A DNA stretch of 64,000 bases, taken from positions 57,283,169 through 57,347,168 of the forward strand of contig OX485806.1 in the NCBI GenBank assembly GCA_950295325.1, in the 5' to 3' direction. Below are positions 1 through 10,488 of the stretch, one piece after another (positions within the stretch are counted from its first letter, which is position 1; each line of letters starts with the position of its first letter). The notes below the pieces were generated by a model that was given only the letters and a program-made list of their open reading frames with translations, ran no database searches and was not told the DNA's origin. Source of the stretch: Polytrichum commune (lineage: Eukaryota; Streptophyta; Polytrichopsida; Polytrichales; Polytrichaceae). A program made the position numbers and the translations under genes.

Positions 1-668
1 CTCGGATCCGAGAGGGTCTTGGGGTAGGACATTAGGACCAGATTTTGACTTCAACGTTGTGAAGTTTGTATGGGTAAATAGGTTAAACTTGTGTGAAGTA
101 GTTTTCTCGATACGTTCAAATAGCTGTGTATGGACTAGAAGTTGACCCTAGCGGGTCTGGGAAGGTCTTGGGGTAGGACATTAGGACCAGCTTTTGATAT
201 CAAGTTTATGAAGTTTGTATGTGTAGATAGGTTCAACTTGTTTGAAGAAGTTTTCTTGATATGTTTAAATAATTGTGTATGGACTGGAAGTTGACCCTCT
301 CGGGTCCGGGAAGGTCTAAGGGTAGGACATTAGGACTAGATTCTGACTTGAAGGTTGTGAAGTTTGTATGTGTAGATAGGTTCAACTTGTGTGAAGTAGT
401 TTTTTTGATACGTTCAAATAGTTGTCTATGCACTAGAAGTTGACCCTCTCGGGTTTGGGAAGGTCTTGGGTTAGGACATTAGGATCATATTTTGACTTCA
501 AGGTTGTGAAGCTTGTATGTGTAGATAGGTTCAACTTCTGTGGACTAGGTTGGTTGATATGTTCAAATAGTTGTGTATGGACTGAAATTCAACCCTCTCG
601 GATCTGGGAAGATCTTGGGGTAGGACATTAGGACCAGATTTTGACTTCAAGGTTGTGAAGCTTGTATG
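1..668. repeat. 149-bp tandem satellite, about 4.5 units
   Basis: The same phrase, beginning GGTCTTGGGGTAGGAC, starts at 15, 164, 313, 462 and (as GATCTT) 611, giving an exact 149-bp period. Units differ by scattered substitutions and no length change, as expected of a satellite. The short reading frames in it are a by-product of the repeat. The array continues beyond the left edge and is cut at about 668 by the giant LTR head. Confidence 0.93.
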
Positions 669-671
669 CGG

Positions 672-946
672 TGTGGGAGCCCAAAAATGCACGGAAATCC
701 GGATTGGCTTCTGAACTGGATTAATACCTGTCTAATACCCTGAGATTGTTATTAAAGTAGGGTTTCCTAGGGTAGGTTAGTTGTTTTAGGAAATAAGGTT
801 CTAGGCATCCGCCTCACTCGTTAAAATAGTTAAAACGGATACTTTGGCCGGACCGGATATTAACCGGGTAAGACCGTTTAGGAACGGTCCGGTCCGGAGC
901 GTCCGGACCGTGAGACGGTTACAACGGACTCCGAACGGTTGCGGGG
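672..946 (+). repeat. Truncated head of a giant LTR
   Basis: It starts with TGTGGGAGCCC, the 5' terminus of the giant LTR family, and parallels the first 275 bp of the copy starting at 947. It stops exactly where that next copy begins. The rest of this LTR is not found after 11549, so it is either a target LTR whose right part was lost or a duplicated LTR head. Confidence 0.8.
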
Positions 947-1079
947 TGTGGGAGTCCAAAAATCCACGGAAGTCCGGATTGGCTTCCTAACCGGATTAAT
1001 ACCGGGATAATACCCTGAGGATGGTATTAAAGTAGGGTTTCCTAGGGTAGGATAGTTGTTTTAAGAAATAAGGTTCTAG

Positions 1080-1268
1080 GCAATCGCCTTACGCGTTAAA
1101 ATGGTTAAAACGGATACTTTGGCCATAACGGATATTAACCGGGGAAGACCGTTTAGGAACGGTCCGGTCCGGAGCGTCTGGACCGGGAGACGGTTACAAC
1201 GGATTCCGAACGGTTGCGGGGGAAGCGGTTACGGAACCAGACCCGTTAGAAGAGAGAGTACTTAAGGG
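1080..1268 (+). promoter_or_regulatory. Putative LTR promoter, AACGG cluster and TATA-like box
   Basis: Between about 1100 and 1250 the pentamer AACGG (either strand) occurs about seven times, for example in AAACGGATA, GGAACGGTCC, ACAACGGATT and CGAACGGTTG. It is followed by a TATA-like TACTTAAGG at about 1259, some 185 nt before the ATG at 1443. The same order is present in the other two copies. The AACGG core is that of plant three-repeat MYB (MSA) sites. Promoter activity is inferred. Confidence 0.5.
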
Positions 1269-2953
1269 AATTTTTCCTCTTCTCTGAGCCATTTGCGCGA
1301 ACGGCATTGTCGAGAGAATGAGTGGTGAGTTGTTTTTTCGAGTCACCAGCAGTTGGTTTGCTGGGATTCCGTAGTGGTTAGCAGGTAGAATTCCGGAGGA
1401 GAGAATCCGGGTATTGTTGAAGATTTGAGGTCGCGAAGCAAAATGCCAGAAGCACAAGAGGAAGATGAGACGGAGCAGGTCCCGATCCCAGTGAAACTTG
1501 TATCGCCTGCCATCCCAAAGACATAATCCGAGTTAAAGGAGCTCATAGAGGACCTTAGCCGGATGGGTTGCGAGGGAGTACTCGCCAAGCCCTGGAATCT
1601 CCGGGCGGAGGCCACATTGCGTGAATTTCTATTCGAACAGAGGACTCGAGCGACACCGTGGTTCCAGAACCACCTCCCGCTTCGTCCCCTCCGAAAGTCC
1701 GGAAACCAGCCTCACCACCACCACGACAGCAAGCCAGAACCAGCCGGGAAGTTCCCTGGAGGGACATCAACTTATCGGCGTTTGATTTTCTGGAAGCCCC
1801 CTTCAAGCGCGTTCGGGAGGAATTGACAAAACTTCAGAACCAATATTTCCGGATGGAGCATATCACTCGCGGGGTGAATCGGGCCTTAGACAACTGTGGA
1901 CCCGGAAATATCCTCCGGGAATTGGCCAAGCGGACGGACCGGAAGCAGGTAGAGACCTTGGAGACGGAGAAGGCGCAGCTCGCAGCACAGGTGGCCGCTA
2001 TGACGCAGGAGCTCACCCAGAAGAGCGAGGAGATCCGGAAGTACCAGGCGGAACAAGCGATAGTCCTAAGTCGGGTCCAGGAATAAGTGGGCCATCCGGG
2101 AGAAGTCGTCAACAAGGCGCACCTCTATGACCAATTGATGGAGTCAGCGGATCCGTCTTCCGCCCGACAAACGCTCCAGATCCTGGTGAAGTACTCCCGC
2201 TCGATGAAGGATCTGCTCACGGAAATCCAGAAGGTTCTGCCTTCGAGTGGTACTCCCAGACCGGTGATCTATCCGGGTCCACCCGGATCTCCAACGGGCA
2301 CGCTGTATGAGGTTATAGGGGAGGTTGAACTAGTACTGGCCTCTCATGTGGGTGCGGGACCCAGGTAGCGAGCAGGAACTTCCAAGCCACCGGAATCCGG
2401 TAGATGTCCGGATCGGGAGAAGACTCTTGTCCTGGAATGGACCCGCTCATCCTAGGTTCGATGGAAGAGCACAGAGCGGTCAGCCAGATCCGGACAGGGG
2501 CAATCACCGAATCCGGATCGGGGCAGGGCATCAGAGCGGTCCAGAACACCGGAGAGGGCCAGAACTCCGAAAATGATGAAGACACTGGACCAGATGAAGA
2601 CTCCGGATAGGGGAAAGGCACCAATGTCACACGCCTCACCAGCTCCTACTCCAGATTGTATGATATTGGAGCAATGGGCGCCCCCACCCTCACACGCGAT
2701 GCCAGCAAAGGATCCCCGGACGTCTTAGGTTTCTTGTGGCCAAAACAGGGAACGGACCCCCGGGGGTGATGCTTCACCCATCCGGAGCTCCCAGAAGGAG
2801 AAGAAGGCTTCCGGAATAGCGTAGTCCGGATCGGGTGACGGACTGGGATAGGATCCGTCCGCGGCAGGCGATTCCGAGGATGAGATCGCCCCCTTCCCAA
2901 ACATGAGGAGGGTATTTACGAGCCTACAGGAACGGCGGTTCTTGACCCCCGGA

Positions 2954-3928
2954 TGTCGCGCACCTCTCCATGAGGAGTGCCCGAAACACCATGGGCACAA
3001 GGGGGACCCCGGAGTGACACCCGGGACTTGTGGCGCCGTTGGTGAGAGGGCCCAAGTGATCCTAGTGTGGGTGAGGGCCCCGGGCGTTGGGAACGCCTCC
3101 CACCCACAAAGACTAGGAGGCACAAGGGTAAGGCCATGAGCTATGCGTAGCTCATGGCGTGGTGATTCTAGAATGCTCAAGAACACCTCAATCGGAGGTG
3201 TGAGCTAGGAGTTATGGCCATTTGAGTGGGGCGCTGTCCCGGGACAGCGCCCTGGTGCAGCAGTGCCTGGGAGTGACTCCCGGGACTGCCAAGGTTCAAA
3301 GAGGCATAACGTCCTCATAACTTGCCCAAATGGGGCAAGTGAGGAGTCCATCGGCATCTACGTGAAACGTAGATGAAGATGGAGTGGTTTGTTGTTATGA
3401 TCAGACATCATACAAGGAAGTTATGATGGTATGAAGCTGCTGGGGGGTTCTAGGCCCAGCAGCTAAAGGAAAATGTCCACTTGGCCCCAACTCTTGGTAG
3501 AGAGACAAGAGGTTGGTTGACGGTGGGGTAGGGGCCCCGCGTGAAGTCCTAGAGGCTTATATGGGTGAGGTGGTGTGGCCTCACCCACCCGAGGCCGAAC
3601 GGCACGGCCTCCATGGGCATTGGCCCAATGTGAGGCCATAGTTGCCTAGTATGGTTCGGGTTGTTGTAGTGTTGCTCCGGCAACGCGATGATCAACATAG
3701 GATTGGACTTCCAGGGATGGAAGTCCACATTGGGGAAATGGGTTACCGATTAAGGGGTGAGTCCCGAAAGCAAAGTAGGAGGGTTGGTTCCCTCCTATGA
3801 ACTATTGGTCCGGGGTTAGAGGAGCTAACCATTAGCATGGCGGTATGCGAAGGGTTAGCCACTCGTAACCTTTGCTAGAATTGAAAATTGGCAAGATGGT
3901 CAAGGGGGGGCTAGCAAGGGTTGCAATA
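2954..3928 (+). repeat. 5' LTR of element A
   Basis: It runs from TGTCGCGCACC to GGGTTGCAATA. The terminal CA has decayed to TA, as the opposite LTR ends CAACA and element B ends GCGACA. The sequence contains a long series of inverted repeats, including 3133-3143/3148-3158, 3230-3240/3241-3251, 3435-3444/3455-3464 and 3704-3713/3718-3727. A TATA-like CTTATATGGG lies near 3556. Confidence 0.95.
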
Positions 3929-3930
3929 CT

Positions 3931-3942
3931 TGGTATCAGAGC
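3931..3942 (+). other. Primer-binding site, initiator tRNA-Met
   Basis: TGGTATCAGAGC lies two bases after the 5' LTR. It is complementary to the 3' end of plant initiator methionine tRNA and is the standard minus-strand primer site of chromoviruses. Confidence 0.95.
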
Positions 3943-3992
3943 AGGGTTCCAATATTTGAGCTAGCACTTTGAGGTAGACATGGCTATCAAAA

Positions 3993-4866
3993 ATGCGGGT
4001 TATGATGGTGAGCCCGGGGTTTCCAAAAGGTTGTGAGGCTCAAATTGGAACAAGGATCATGTGCAAGTGGATTTTGATCATACCATTGATTCTAATGACA
4101 ATGGTGGGCATGAGGGTGGATTTGGTGAGGAAAATGGAGGAGTGCTTTGAAAAGGCTCCCACAAACCTCGAAAAGTATTTGGGGGCTAGAATACCGAATG
4201 CACCCAAAACCTTGGAGGGCATTAATGTTGGATTGAAATTCCAATTCGAAATGCTTAGAAGGTGGTGATGTTGAAATGAACTTGGGGCACATGAGGCACG
4301 CGGGGTCTCTTAAGGCGTATACGTGCTAATTTCACACCCAAATGAATGGTACATCTAGGATGGACGAGCTTTCTAAGAAATGCATCGTTTTAGGTGGGTT
4401 TCAAAAGCGGGTGGTGAAAACCATGTTCAAGACCCCAAAGCTTCTTGAGGACGTTGTGCGAATCATAAAGATTTGAAGAGCATTGAAGCCGATGGTCCTA
4501 AGAAGAAGTTGGGCGGCACATCACCACAAAGTGGGTTTAGCCGAAAGAGGTCCCAAGGAAATGAGCGCAAGTAGTTTGGCCCATTATACCAAGGCAAATC
4601 ATGCTAGCTCGTGCCGCGGATGGAATGTGAGAAGGTGGCTTGGTGGTACCAAGCTAGATCATATTTGTGCCACGGACGGAGTGTTAAAAGTTGGCCTTGC
4701 GGACCAAGCCAAACTCATGGTGTTGTCGAGGACCAAATGTTAGACGATGGCTTTGTGGCCAAGGCTAGTAGCCTTAAGCCGAGGCCAAGTCTTTTGTATC
4801 TTGAGGCTCAAATGAATGGGAGAAATGTCTCATGGGTGACAAAGAGGCAAGCCATTTCTTCTTGAG
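3993..4866 (+). pseudogene. gag remnant of element A
   Basis: Several overlapping frames carry the decayed nucleocapsid/capsid gene. A segment around 4110-4265 (EKAPTNLEKYLGARIPNA) and another around 4345-4475 (MDELSKKCIVLGGFQKR) are found again in element B at the matching place. From 4611 a cysteine-containing stretch probably corresponds to a former zinc knuckle. Stops and frame changes interrupt it at about 4266, 4328 and 4475. Gag would form the virus-like particle. No functional product is possible here. Confidence 0.7.
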
Positions 4867-4892
4867 CCCGAAACTCATAAGGGAGTTGGGGC

Positions 4893-5423
4893 TTGCCGAT
4901 TGATAGAGCAAGCAAGCCCACCAAGGTGCGGTTTGGAAAGGGCGAACCACATGAGACAAAGGAGGCCGCGATGCATGTAACCTTTCAATGTGGGACATTG
5001 GATTTTTGTCAAAATTTCACACCAAGTGAAATACATGAAATGCATGTCATTGTGAAGGCCGCCTTCTTTGAAACTCACATGATAGATGTGAGGTGCAAGC
5101 CGGTGTGCTTGCGGTGCATTATGATGTGTCATAATGGCAAAGAATTGAAGTTCAAATTAACAAAAACTCCTATGGTAGGAGGACCTAAGTTGAATTTGGT
5201 CTTAATGGACCGAATGAAAAAAAAAAAAAAAAACATAATTGTTGTGGTTCAATTGGAGCAACTCCAAGGAACGTATGGGGAGGCGAGGAAAGATGGGCCT
5301 CCCCCAAACCACATTGGTGGGATGTTGGTGAGATACAAGGATGTATTCACCAATGTGTTGCCCAGAAAGTTACCGCCAAGGAATAAAAAAATAACTTTGC
5401 TCAACGAGATATTGAGTTCTTAA
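4893..5423 (+). pseudogene. Protease-like domain and linker of element A
   Basis: A 176-codon stretch remains open. It has the layout of the retropepsin-like region of chromoviruses followed by the linker to reverse transcriptase (LQGTYGEARKDGPPPNHIGG, then VRYKDVFTNVLPRKLPP, the start of an RT domain). No canonical DSGA/DTGA catalytic triad is readable. A run of 17 A occurs at about 5217-5233 and is absent from element B. Immediately after the RT start the reading jumps to the RT thumb, so the catalytic palm is missing. Confidence 0.7.
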
Positions 5424-6619
5424 GGTATGTGGTGACAAAGGAAGTTGGTGGACGAACATGAAAAATGTCAAAGCAATCCAAAAGGAGAATTGGCCCTTCA
5501 TTCAACAAGGGCTTAGGTCATTTGTTGGCCTAGCCAACTACTACCACCACTTCATTCGAGAGTTTTTGAAGGTTGCTAGGACCTTAATCAACTTATTGAG
5601 GAAAATGGCTATCCCAAGAGTGGGATGAGCCTTGTCACCAAGCGTTTGGGGAGCTCAAGAGCAAGTTCTCTTCACAAGATGTGGTTAAGTTTCCGGATTT
5701 TAGTAAGCATTTTGAGGTGCACATGGAGGTGAAGGACTTTACCTTTGGCGGATGTTGATCCAAGATGGATGACCATTGCTTATGGGAGCATAAAGCTCCA
5801 TGGTTGTCGAACCTTGTCCGGCGTGTGTAAGAAATGGTTATCCCAAGAATGGGATGAGCCTTGCTACAAAGCCTTTGGGAAGCTTAAGACCAAGTTCTCT
5901 TCGCCGCCCGTGCTCAAGTTCGTGGAGTTGACAAACCTTTGAGGTGCATACGGGGGCAAGTGACTTTACCATTGGCGGATGTTAAGGCAAAATGAATGGC
6001 CATTGCATATAAGAGCATGAAGCTCGATGGTTGTTCGACCTTGTCCAACGTGTGCAAGAAATGGCTATCCCAAGAGTGGGATGAGCCTTGCCACCAAGTC
6101 TTTGAGGAGCTTAAGACGAAGTTCTCTTCGCCACCCGTGCTCAAGTTTTTGGAGTTTGACAAACCTTTTGAGGTGCATACGGGGGCGAGTGACTTTACCA
6201 TTGGTGGATGTTGATGCAAGATGGATGGCCATTACATATGAGAGCATGAAGCTTGATGGTTGTCCTACCTTGTCCGACTTGTGGAAGAAATAGCTATCCC
6301 AAGAGTGGGATGATGTTTGTCACGAGTCTTTGGGGAGCTTAAGACCAAGTTCTCTTCGCCGCCCGTGCTCAAGTTCATGGAGCTTGACAAACCTTTTAAG
6401 GTGCATACGGGGATGAATGACTTTGCCAATGGTGGATTATGTGTAAGATGGATGGCCATTGCATATGGGAGCATGAAGCTCGATGGTTGTCAAAGAAGAC
6501 AACCAACTCATGACAAAGAACTTCTTTGTCGTAGTGCATTGCTTGAAGATGTGGCGACACTATTTGGGGTCGCACAAAGCAAAGGTCTACATGGACAATG
6601 TGCCCTAAAAGAATTTTGA
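5424..6619 (+). pseudogene. RT thumb and RNase H remnant of element A
   Basis: The sequence resumes with a segment corresponding to the end of the RT palm/thumb (QREIEFLRYVV-like, then LRSFVGLANYYHHFIREF at about 5514-5570). It runs into the RNase H start (EVHTGASDFTIGGC, MAIAYGSMKLDG). The junction of thumb and RNase H is repeated four times (see the tandem array). The last copy leads into a short RNase H continuation (PTHDKELLCR at about 6505). Stops occur throughout. No RT active-site motif is present. Confidence 0.8.
5606..6520 (+). repeat. 228-bp tandem array inside pol, four units
   Basis: A segment starting TGGCTATCCCAAGAGTGGGA begins at 5606, 5835, 6062 and 6291 (spacing 229, 227, 229). 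Each unit encodes the end of the RT thumb (EWDEPCHQAFGELKTKFSS) and the start of RNase H (DKPFEVHTG, MAIAYGSMKLDG). Element B carries the same array with three units. The period is a multiple of three or close to it, but units differ in frame and contain stops. Confidence 0.92.
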
Positions 6620-6881
6620 CATACAAGCGTAAGTGAGCGCCAAGTCATTGCGGTGGCATGATAGTTTGGCGCTTATGTAGGTGGATTTGATCCACAAACC
6701 GGACCGTGGAAATGTAGTGCCGGATGCGCGAAGTAGACCGGAAGAGTTCCAAGCAATGAGAACCATCCAAACCTTGTGGCTAATGTGTGCCGGCGAAGGA
6801 AACTTGTGATGCAAGATACGGGAGGGGTAAATTAACTACCCCAAAGCACAAAAGCTTTTAGGTGAGCGTCGCAAGAGCACG

Positions 6882-7839
6882 GTGCTTAAAGAGGTTAAGT
6901 TGGTGGACGGATTGTTCAAGTGCAAGCAAAGTTGGGTGTATGTGCCACAAGGCAAATTGAGGCTATCGGTTTTGAAGGAGGAATATGATAGTCCTATTGC
7001 CGGCCATAGAGGAGAAAGAAAAAACCGCCATAGAATGGTGTCTTGGAGGTACCATTGGCAGTGCATAAAGGAAGATATAGCCCACTTTGTGAAGGCTTGA
7101 ATCAAATTGCCAAGTGAACCGAGCCTCTTACCAAAAGCAAGGCGGTTTCTTGCAACCGTTGCCTATCCCGTCGGCGCCATGGCATAGTATGTGCATGGAC
7201 TTGATCACAAGTTTGCCGAAGTCACATGGGTATGATGCCATCTTGTTGATGGTTGAGCGGTTTGCCAAGTTGGCACACATGGTGCCGATTGTGGGAACCG
7301 CAACCGCGTTGGAGACCGCATAGCCTTTTCTCAAAGGATGGTTGAGGCACCACGAGTTGCCAAGAGTGATTGTGTGGGATCAAGATCCAAAGTTCACAAG
7401 TGCATTTTCAATGCATTTCTCTAAGGAGGTCGGAATGAAACTAAGGTTTAGCACGGCCTTGCATTCCCAAATGGATGGGAAAGCGGAGTGTGTGAATGGG
7501 TTCTCGAAGCAATACTTGAGGAACTTCGTGGGGGCGGACCAAGGAGATTGGGCGGACTATGTGAGTCGAGCGGAGTGTAATTGCAATGTAGCCACGCACT
7601 TGGCTACCAAAAGGTGGTCTTTCGTGGTGGCTTATGGAGTGGATGCACTCCAACCTATTAACCTAGCTCTCGAGGGGGCACATTCAACACTAGAGTTCAA
7701 CCAAGATGGTGAGGACTTGGCCAAGGATGGTAAACAAGTCTTGGAGATGACCAAGTTGTTGGTGGAGAAAGCCCGAAGGTGCTACGGAGTGCAAGTCAAT
7801 GCCGGAAGACGCGAAGTGGAGTATGAGGTGGGCCAATAA
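6882..7839 (+). pseudogene. Integrase remnant of element A
   Basis: The N-terminal zinc-binding part (DSPIAGHRG, about 6985) has lost its second cysteine pair, with a stop at 7098 where the CxxC should be. The catalytic core is partly readable. The first Asp is in MCMDLITSLPKS (about 7190-7225), the second in VWDQDPKFTS (about 7365) and the Glu in DGKAECVNG (about 7475). The core ends in the GRREVEYEVGQ segment (about 7805-7838). A TAG at 7321 and a stop at 7837 break the frame. The enzyme would insert element DNA into chromosomes. This copy cannot. Confidence 0.85.
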
Positions 7840-8290
7840 GGTGTTGTCGAATGTGGACAATTTCACCTTGCCCAAAGGCCTTACTCCAAAAGTTCATGTC
7901 CAAAATTGGAGCTTCGTTTTCCATTGTGGAACAAATGTTCAAGGACATGTATAAGTTAGAATTACCGCCGGAGATCAAAGTGCATCCGACATTTCATGTC
8001 TCATTACGAAAGTCATTTTAGGACGACACCTTGTGGCCCGAACACAAGCAAGTGATTAATTAGGCCACGTCCCGACCTTGTGGAGGTCATTTGGAACATG
8101 AGGTAGGAGGGCATCCTCAAGTGTAGGAAGCCCAAATGAAAAGGAAAGAAAAATGTACAAAGGAGTACTTGGTGAAATGGTGAGGATACCATGAGAAAGA
8201 AACCGCTTGGGTGGCGGCAAGAGACATGGTGAACACCAATGAATTGGTGAAGAACTTTGAATAAACTAAGGCTAAGGATTCCAATAAAAT
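7840..8290 (+). pseudogene. Integrase C-terminus and chromodomain remnant
   Basis: After the frame break the sequence reads, in changing frames, ELPPEIKVHPTFHVSL (about 7960-8005) and a downstream stretch matching the lysine-rich, WV-containing chromodomain layout of chromoviruses (about 8120-8260, ending near VKNFE). This domain targets integration to chromatin marks. Its presence is why A and B are called chromoviruses. It is not translatable as one piece here. Confidence 0.65.
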
Positions 8291-9120
8291 GAAGCGTAGG
8301 CATTGATGAGGACATCAATCTCCTTTAGTGGGGGAGAGACGTTAGTAGCACACTTAACTTCGAGGTTAATTACTCCACAACATGAACTTGTTCTTTGGCT
8401 TGAGGGAATAAAGTCCAAACTTTAGTGGTGCAAAGAGAAAAGTATGAGATGAGTTCCTAGTCTTGTACTTGTGCTTGGTTAATGGAAGAGGGGGAATAGA
8501 TATGCCAAACTAGGTTGGGTAAGCCGAGTAATTGGGGGCCATGGCTTGGAGGGGCCTTGGATAAAACCAAGAAACTTCTTAGTTGTGGGCTTGTCCGGGC
8601 GGGGACAAGGTGATGGCGCGTGCTCATAAAAGTGCTACCCGCGAGCTAACGAAAGTTGGCGCATGGGAGTCATGAACCCATGTCTCGAAAGAGCAAAGTG
8701 GGAACCGAGTCGGGCGGGACTTGGCATCACCCCCGTGCGATCGAGGCGTGGCTTAACAATGGAAAGCCATCTCGGAGTTGCAACCGAGACAACTTAGTGG
8801 AAGCGTTGAGGTCTCGCCTAGATGTGTCATGTTAGGCTAGTGGAGCCTAACGGGGGAGGCCCCAAAGGAGGGGCAACCCAAGTGAGTCCCAAAGTAGGTG
8901 GGTCTAGTATAGGTTAGGTCCTTGGACAAGAGATCCAAGGTCGCTAACGGACCACCTAGGAACGACACCTTTGGGACTATGCCAAATTTGAAGATGCATT
9001 GTGGGGGTCGCGCCCTAAGGTAAACACAATGCCGCACCATAGAGGATGGCAACTTGAGAATTGGTGTGCCGACTACGAGTATAGTCGATGAGGGCATCGA
9101 CTCCGTTTGGTGGGGGTGAG
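8291..9120 (+). other. Non-coding 3' internal region and polypurine tract of element A
   Basis: About 830 bp without a credible reading frame lie between the chromodomain and the 3' LTR. A matching stretch is in element B at 14305-15080. It ends with TTTGGTGGGGGTGAG (about 9106-9120), directly against the 3' LTR, which fits a polypurine tract for plus-strand priming. Confidence 0.7.
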
Positions 9121-10095
9121 TGTCGCGCACCTCTCCATGAGGAGTGCCCGAAACACCATGGGCACAAGGGGGACCCCGGAGTGACACCCGGGACTTGTGG
9201 CGCCGTTGGTGAGAGGGCCCAAGTGATCCTAGTGTGGGTGAGGGCCCCGGGCGTTGGGAACGCCTCCCACCCACAAAGACTAGGAGGCACAAGGGTAAGG
9301 CCATGAGCTATGCGTAGCTCATGGCGTGGTGATTCTAGAATGCTCAAGAACACCTCAATCGGAGGTGTGAGCTAGGAGTTATGGCCATTTGAGTGGGGCG
9401 CTGTCCCGGGACAGCGCCCTGGTGCAGCAGTGCCTGGGAGTGACTCCCGGGACTGCCAAGGTTCAAAGAGGCATAACGTCCTCATAACTTGCCCAAATGG
9501 GGCAAGTGAGGAGTCCATCGGCATCTACGTGAAACGTAGATGAAGATGGAGTGGTTTGTTGTTATGATCAGACATCATACAAGGAAGTTATGATGGTATG
9601 AAGCTGCTGGGGGGTTCTAGGCCCAGCAGCTAAAGGAAAATGTCCACTTGGCCCCAACTCTTGGTAGAGAGACAAGAGGTTGGTTGACGGTGGGGTAGGG
9701 GCCCCGCGTGAAGTCCTAGAGGCTTATATGGGTGAGGTGGTGTGGCCTCACCCACCCGAGGCCGAACGGCACGGCCTCCATGGGCATTGGCCCAATGTGA
9801 GGCCATAGTTGCCTAGTATGGTTCGGGTTGTTGTAGTGTTGCTCCGGCAACGCGATGATCAACATAGGATTGGACTTCCAGGGATGGAAGTCCACATTGG
9901 GGAAATGGGTTACCGATTAAGGGGTGAGTCCCGAAAGCAAAGTAGGAGGGTTGGTTCCCTCCTATGAACTATTGGTCCGGGGTTAGAGGAGCTAACCATT
10001 AGCATGGCGGTATGCGAAGGGTTAGCCACTCGTAACCTTTGCTAGAATTGAAAATTGGCAAGATGGTCAAGGGGGGGCTAGCAAGGGTTGCAACA
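9121..10095 (+). repeat. 3' LTR of element A
   Basis: It is 975 bp, from TGTCGCGCACC to GGGTTGCAACA. By reading it differs from the 5' LTR at one position (second base from the end). It is followed by the CCGGA target duplicate at 10096-10100 and then by the resumed giant LTR. Confidence 0.95.
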
Positions 10096-10482
10096 CCGGA
10101 GGATGCTCCTCCGCCATCAGCAGGCCCGCAAGTCATTCCAAGGATGGGACGGCTTCGAAGAAGCATCGTACCACTTAGTTTAGACTTAAGCATGCGGCTA
10201 TAGGCAGATCAGAATTAGGTAGATCAGAATTAGGCATACAAGTTTTAGGATACTTTTGAGTTTTGGCAAACTGTAAATTCAAATTTTCTATCAGTGCAAA
10301 AAGCGGATCGAGATCCAGAAATTCTGCGAAGGATGTGTTTTCGAATTTCTCGCTGCGTGGGATTTTCTGGCGGCCAACTGGGCCGCCACCCGTAGTTAAG
10401 GATTACAATCTCTACTTAAGGCTGAATAAGGAGCTTGAGAAGGGTTCTCTTCTCCGATGTTGTATTTTGTCGCTCCCCACTC

Positions 10483-10488
10483 AATAAA
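10483..10488 (+). terminator. Polyadenylation signal AATAAA in giant LTR copy 1
   Basis: AATAAA lies about 305 nt after the stop of the LTR reading frame, in a stretch conserved in the solo copy (there CATAAAG, mutated, at about 62305). It fits the end of an LTR transcript. Confidence 0.5.

Larger units (their letters stand above)
2954..10095 (+). mobile_element. Element A, full-length Ty3/gypsy chromovirus, non-autonomous
   Basis: This is a complete LTR retrotransposon of 7142 bp flanked by a perfect 5-bp target duplication, CCGGA (2949-2953 and 10096-10100). The two 975-bp LTRs looked identical on reading except for one base (T at 3927, C at 10094), which means recent insertion. Inside, in order, are a tRNA-iMet primer site, gag, protease-like, RT thumb/RNase H, integrase and chromodomain remnants, then about 800 bp without coding and a purine-rich tract. 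All coding parts carry stops or frame changes. The RT palm with its YxDD-type motif is missing, a loss shared with element B, so mobility must have come from proteins supplied in trans. Confidence 0.93.
1443..10178 (+). pseudogene. LTR-encoded coiled-coil protein, broken copy 1
   Basis: The reading frame starts at the ATG at 1443 (MPEAQEED), the same start as in the intact copy on the other strand. It has an in-frame TAA after about 27 codons and a deletion of about 510 bp near 1640 that removes the equivalent of residues 65-235. The coiled-coil part (about 1920-2085) and the stretch after it are readable in pieces with further frame changes. Element A is inserted at 2954. The C-terminal end (KKHRTT, stop at 10176-10178) lies beyond it. 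It cannot make the full protein. It was dead, or died, independently of the chromovirus insertion. Confidence 0.85.

Noticed and set aside
233-631. Two small open frames in the satellite array
   Set aside because: They follow the 149-bp period, lie on both strands and have no start or codon features of genes.
2954-3928. CRISPR-like array from the many short inverted repeats
   Set aside because: The stems all differ in sequence and there are no repeated units with spacers. The region is an LTR in a plant genome.
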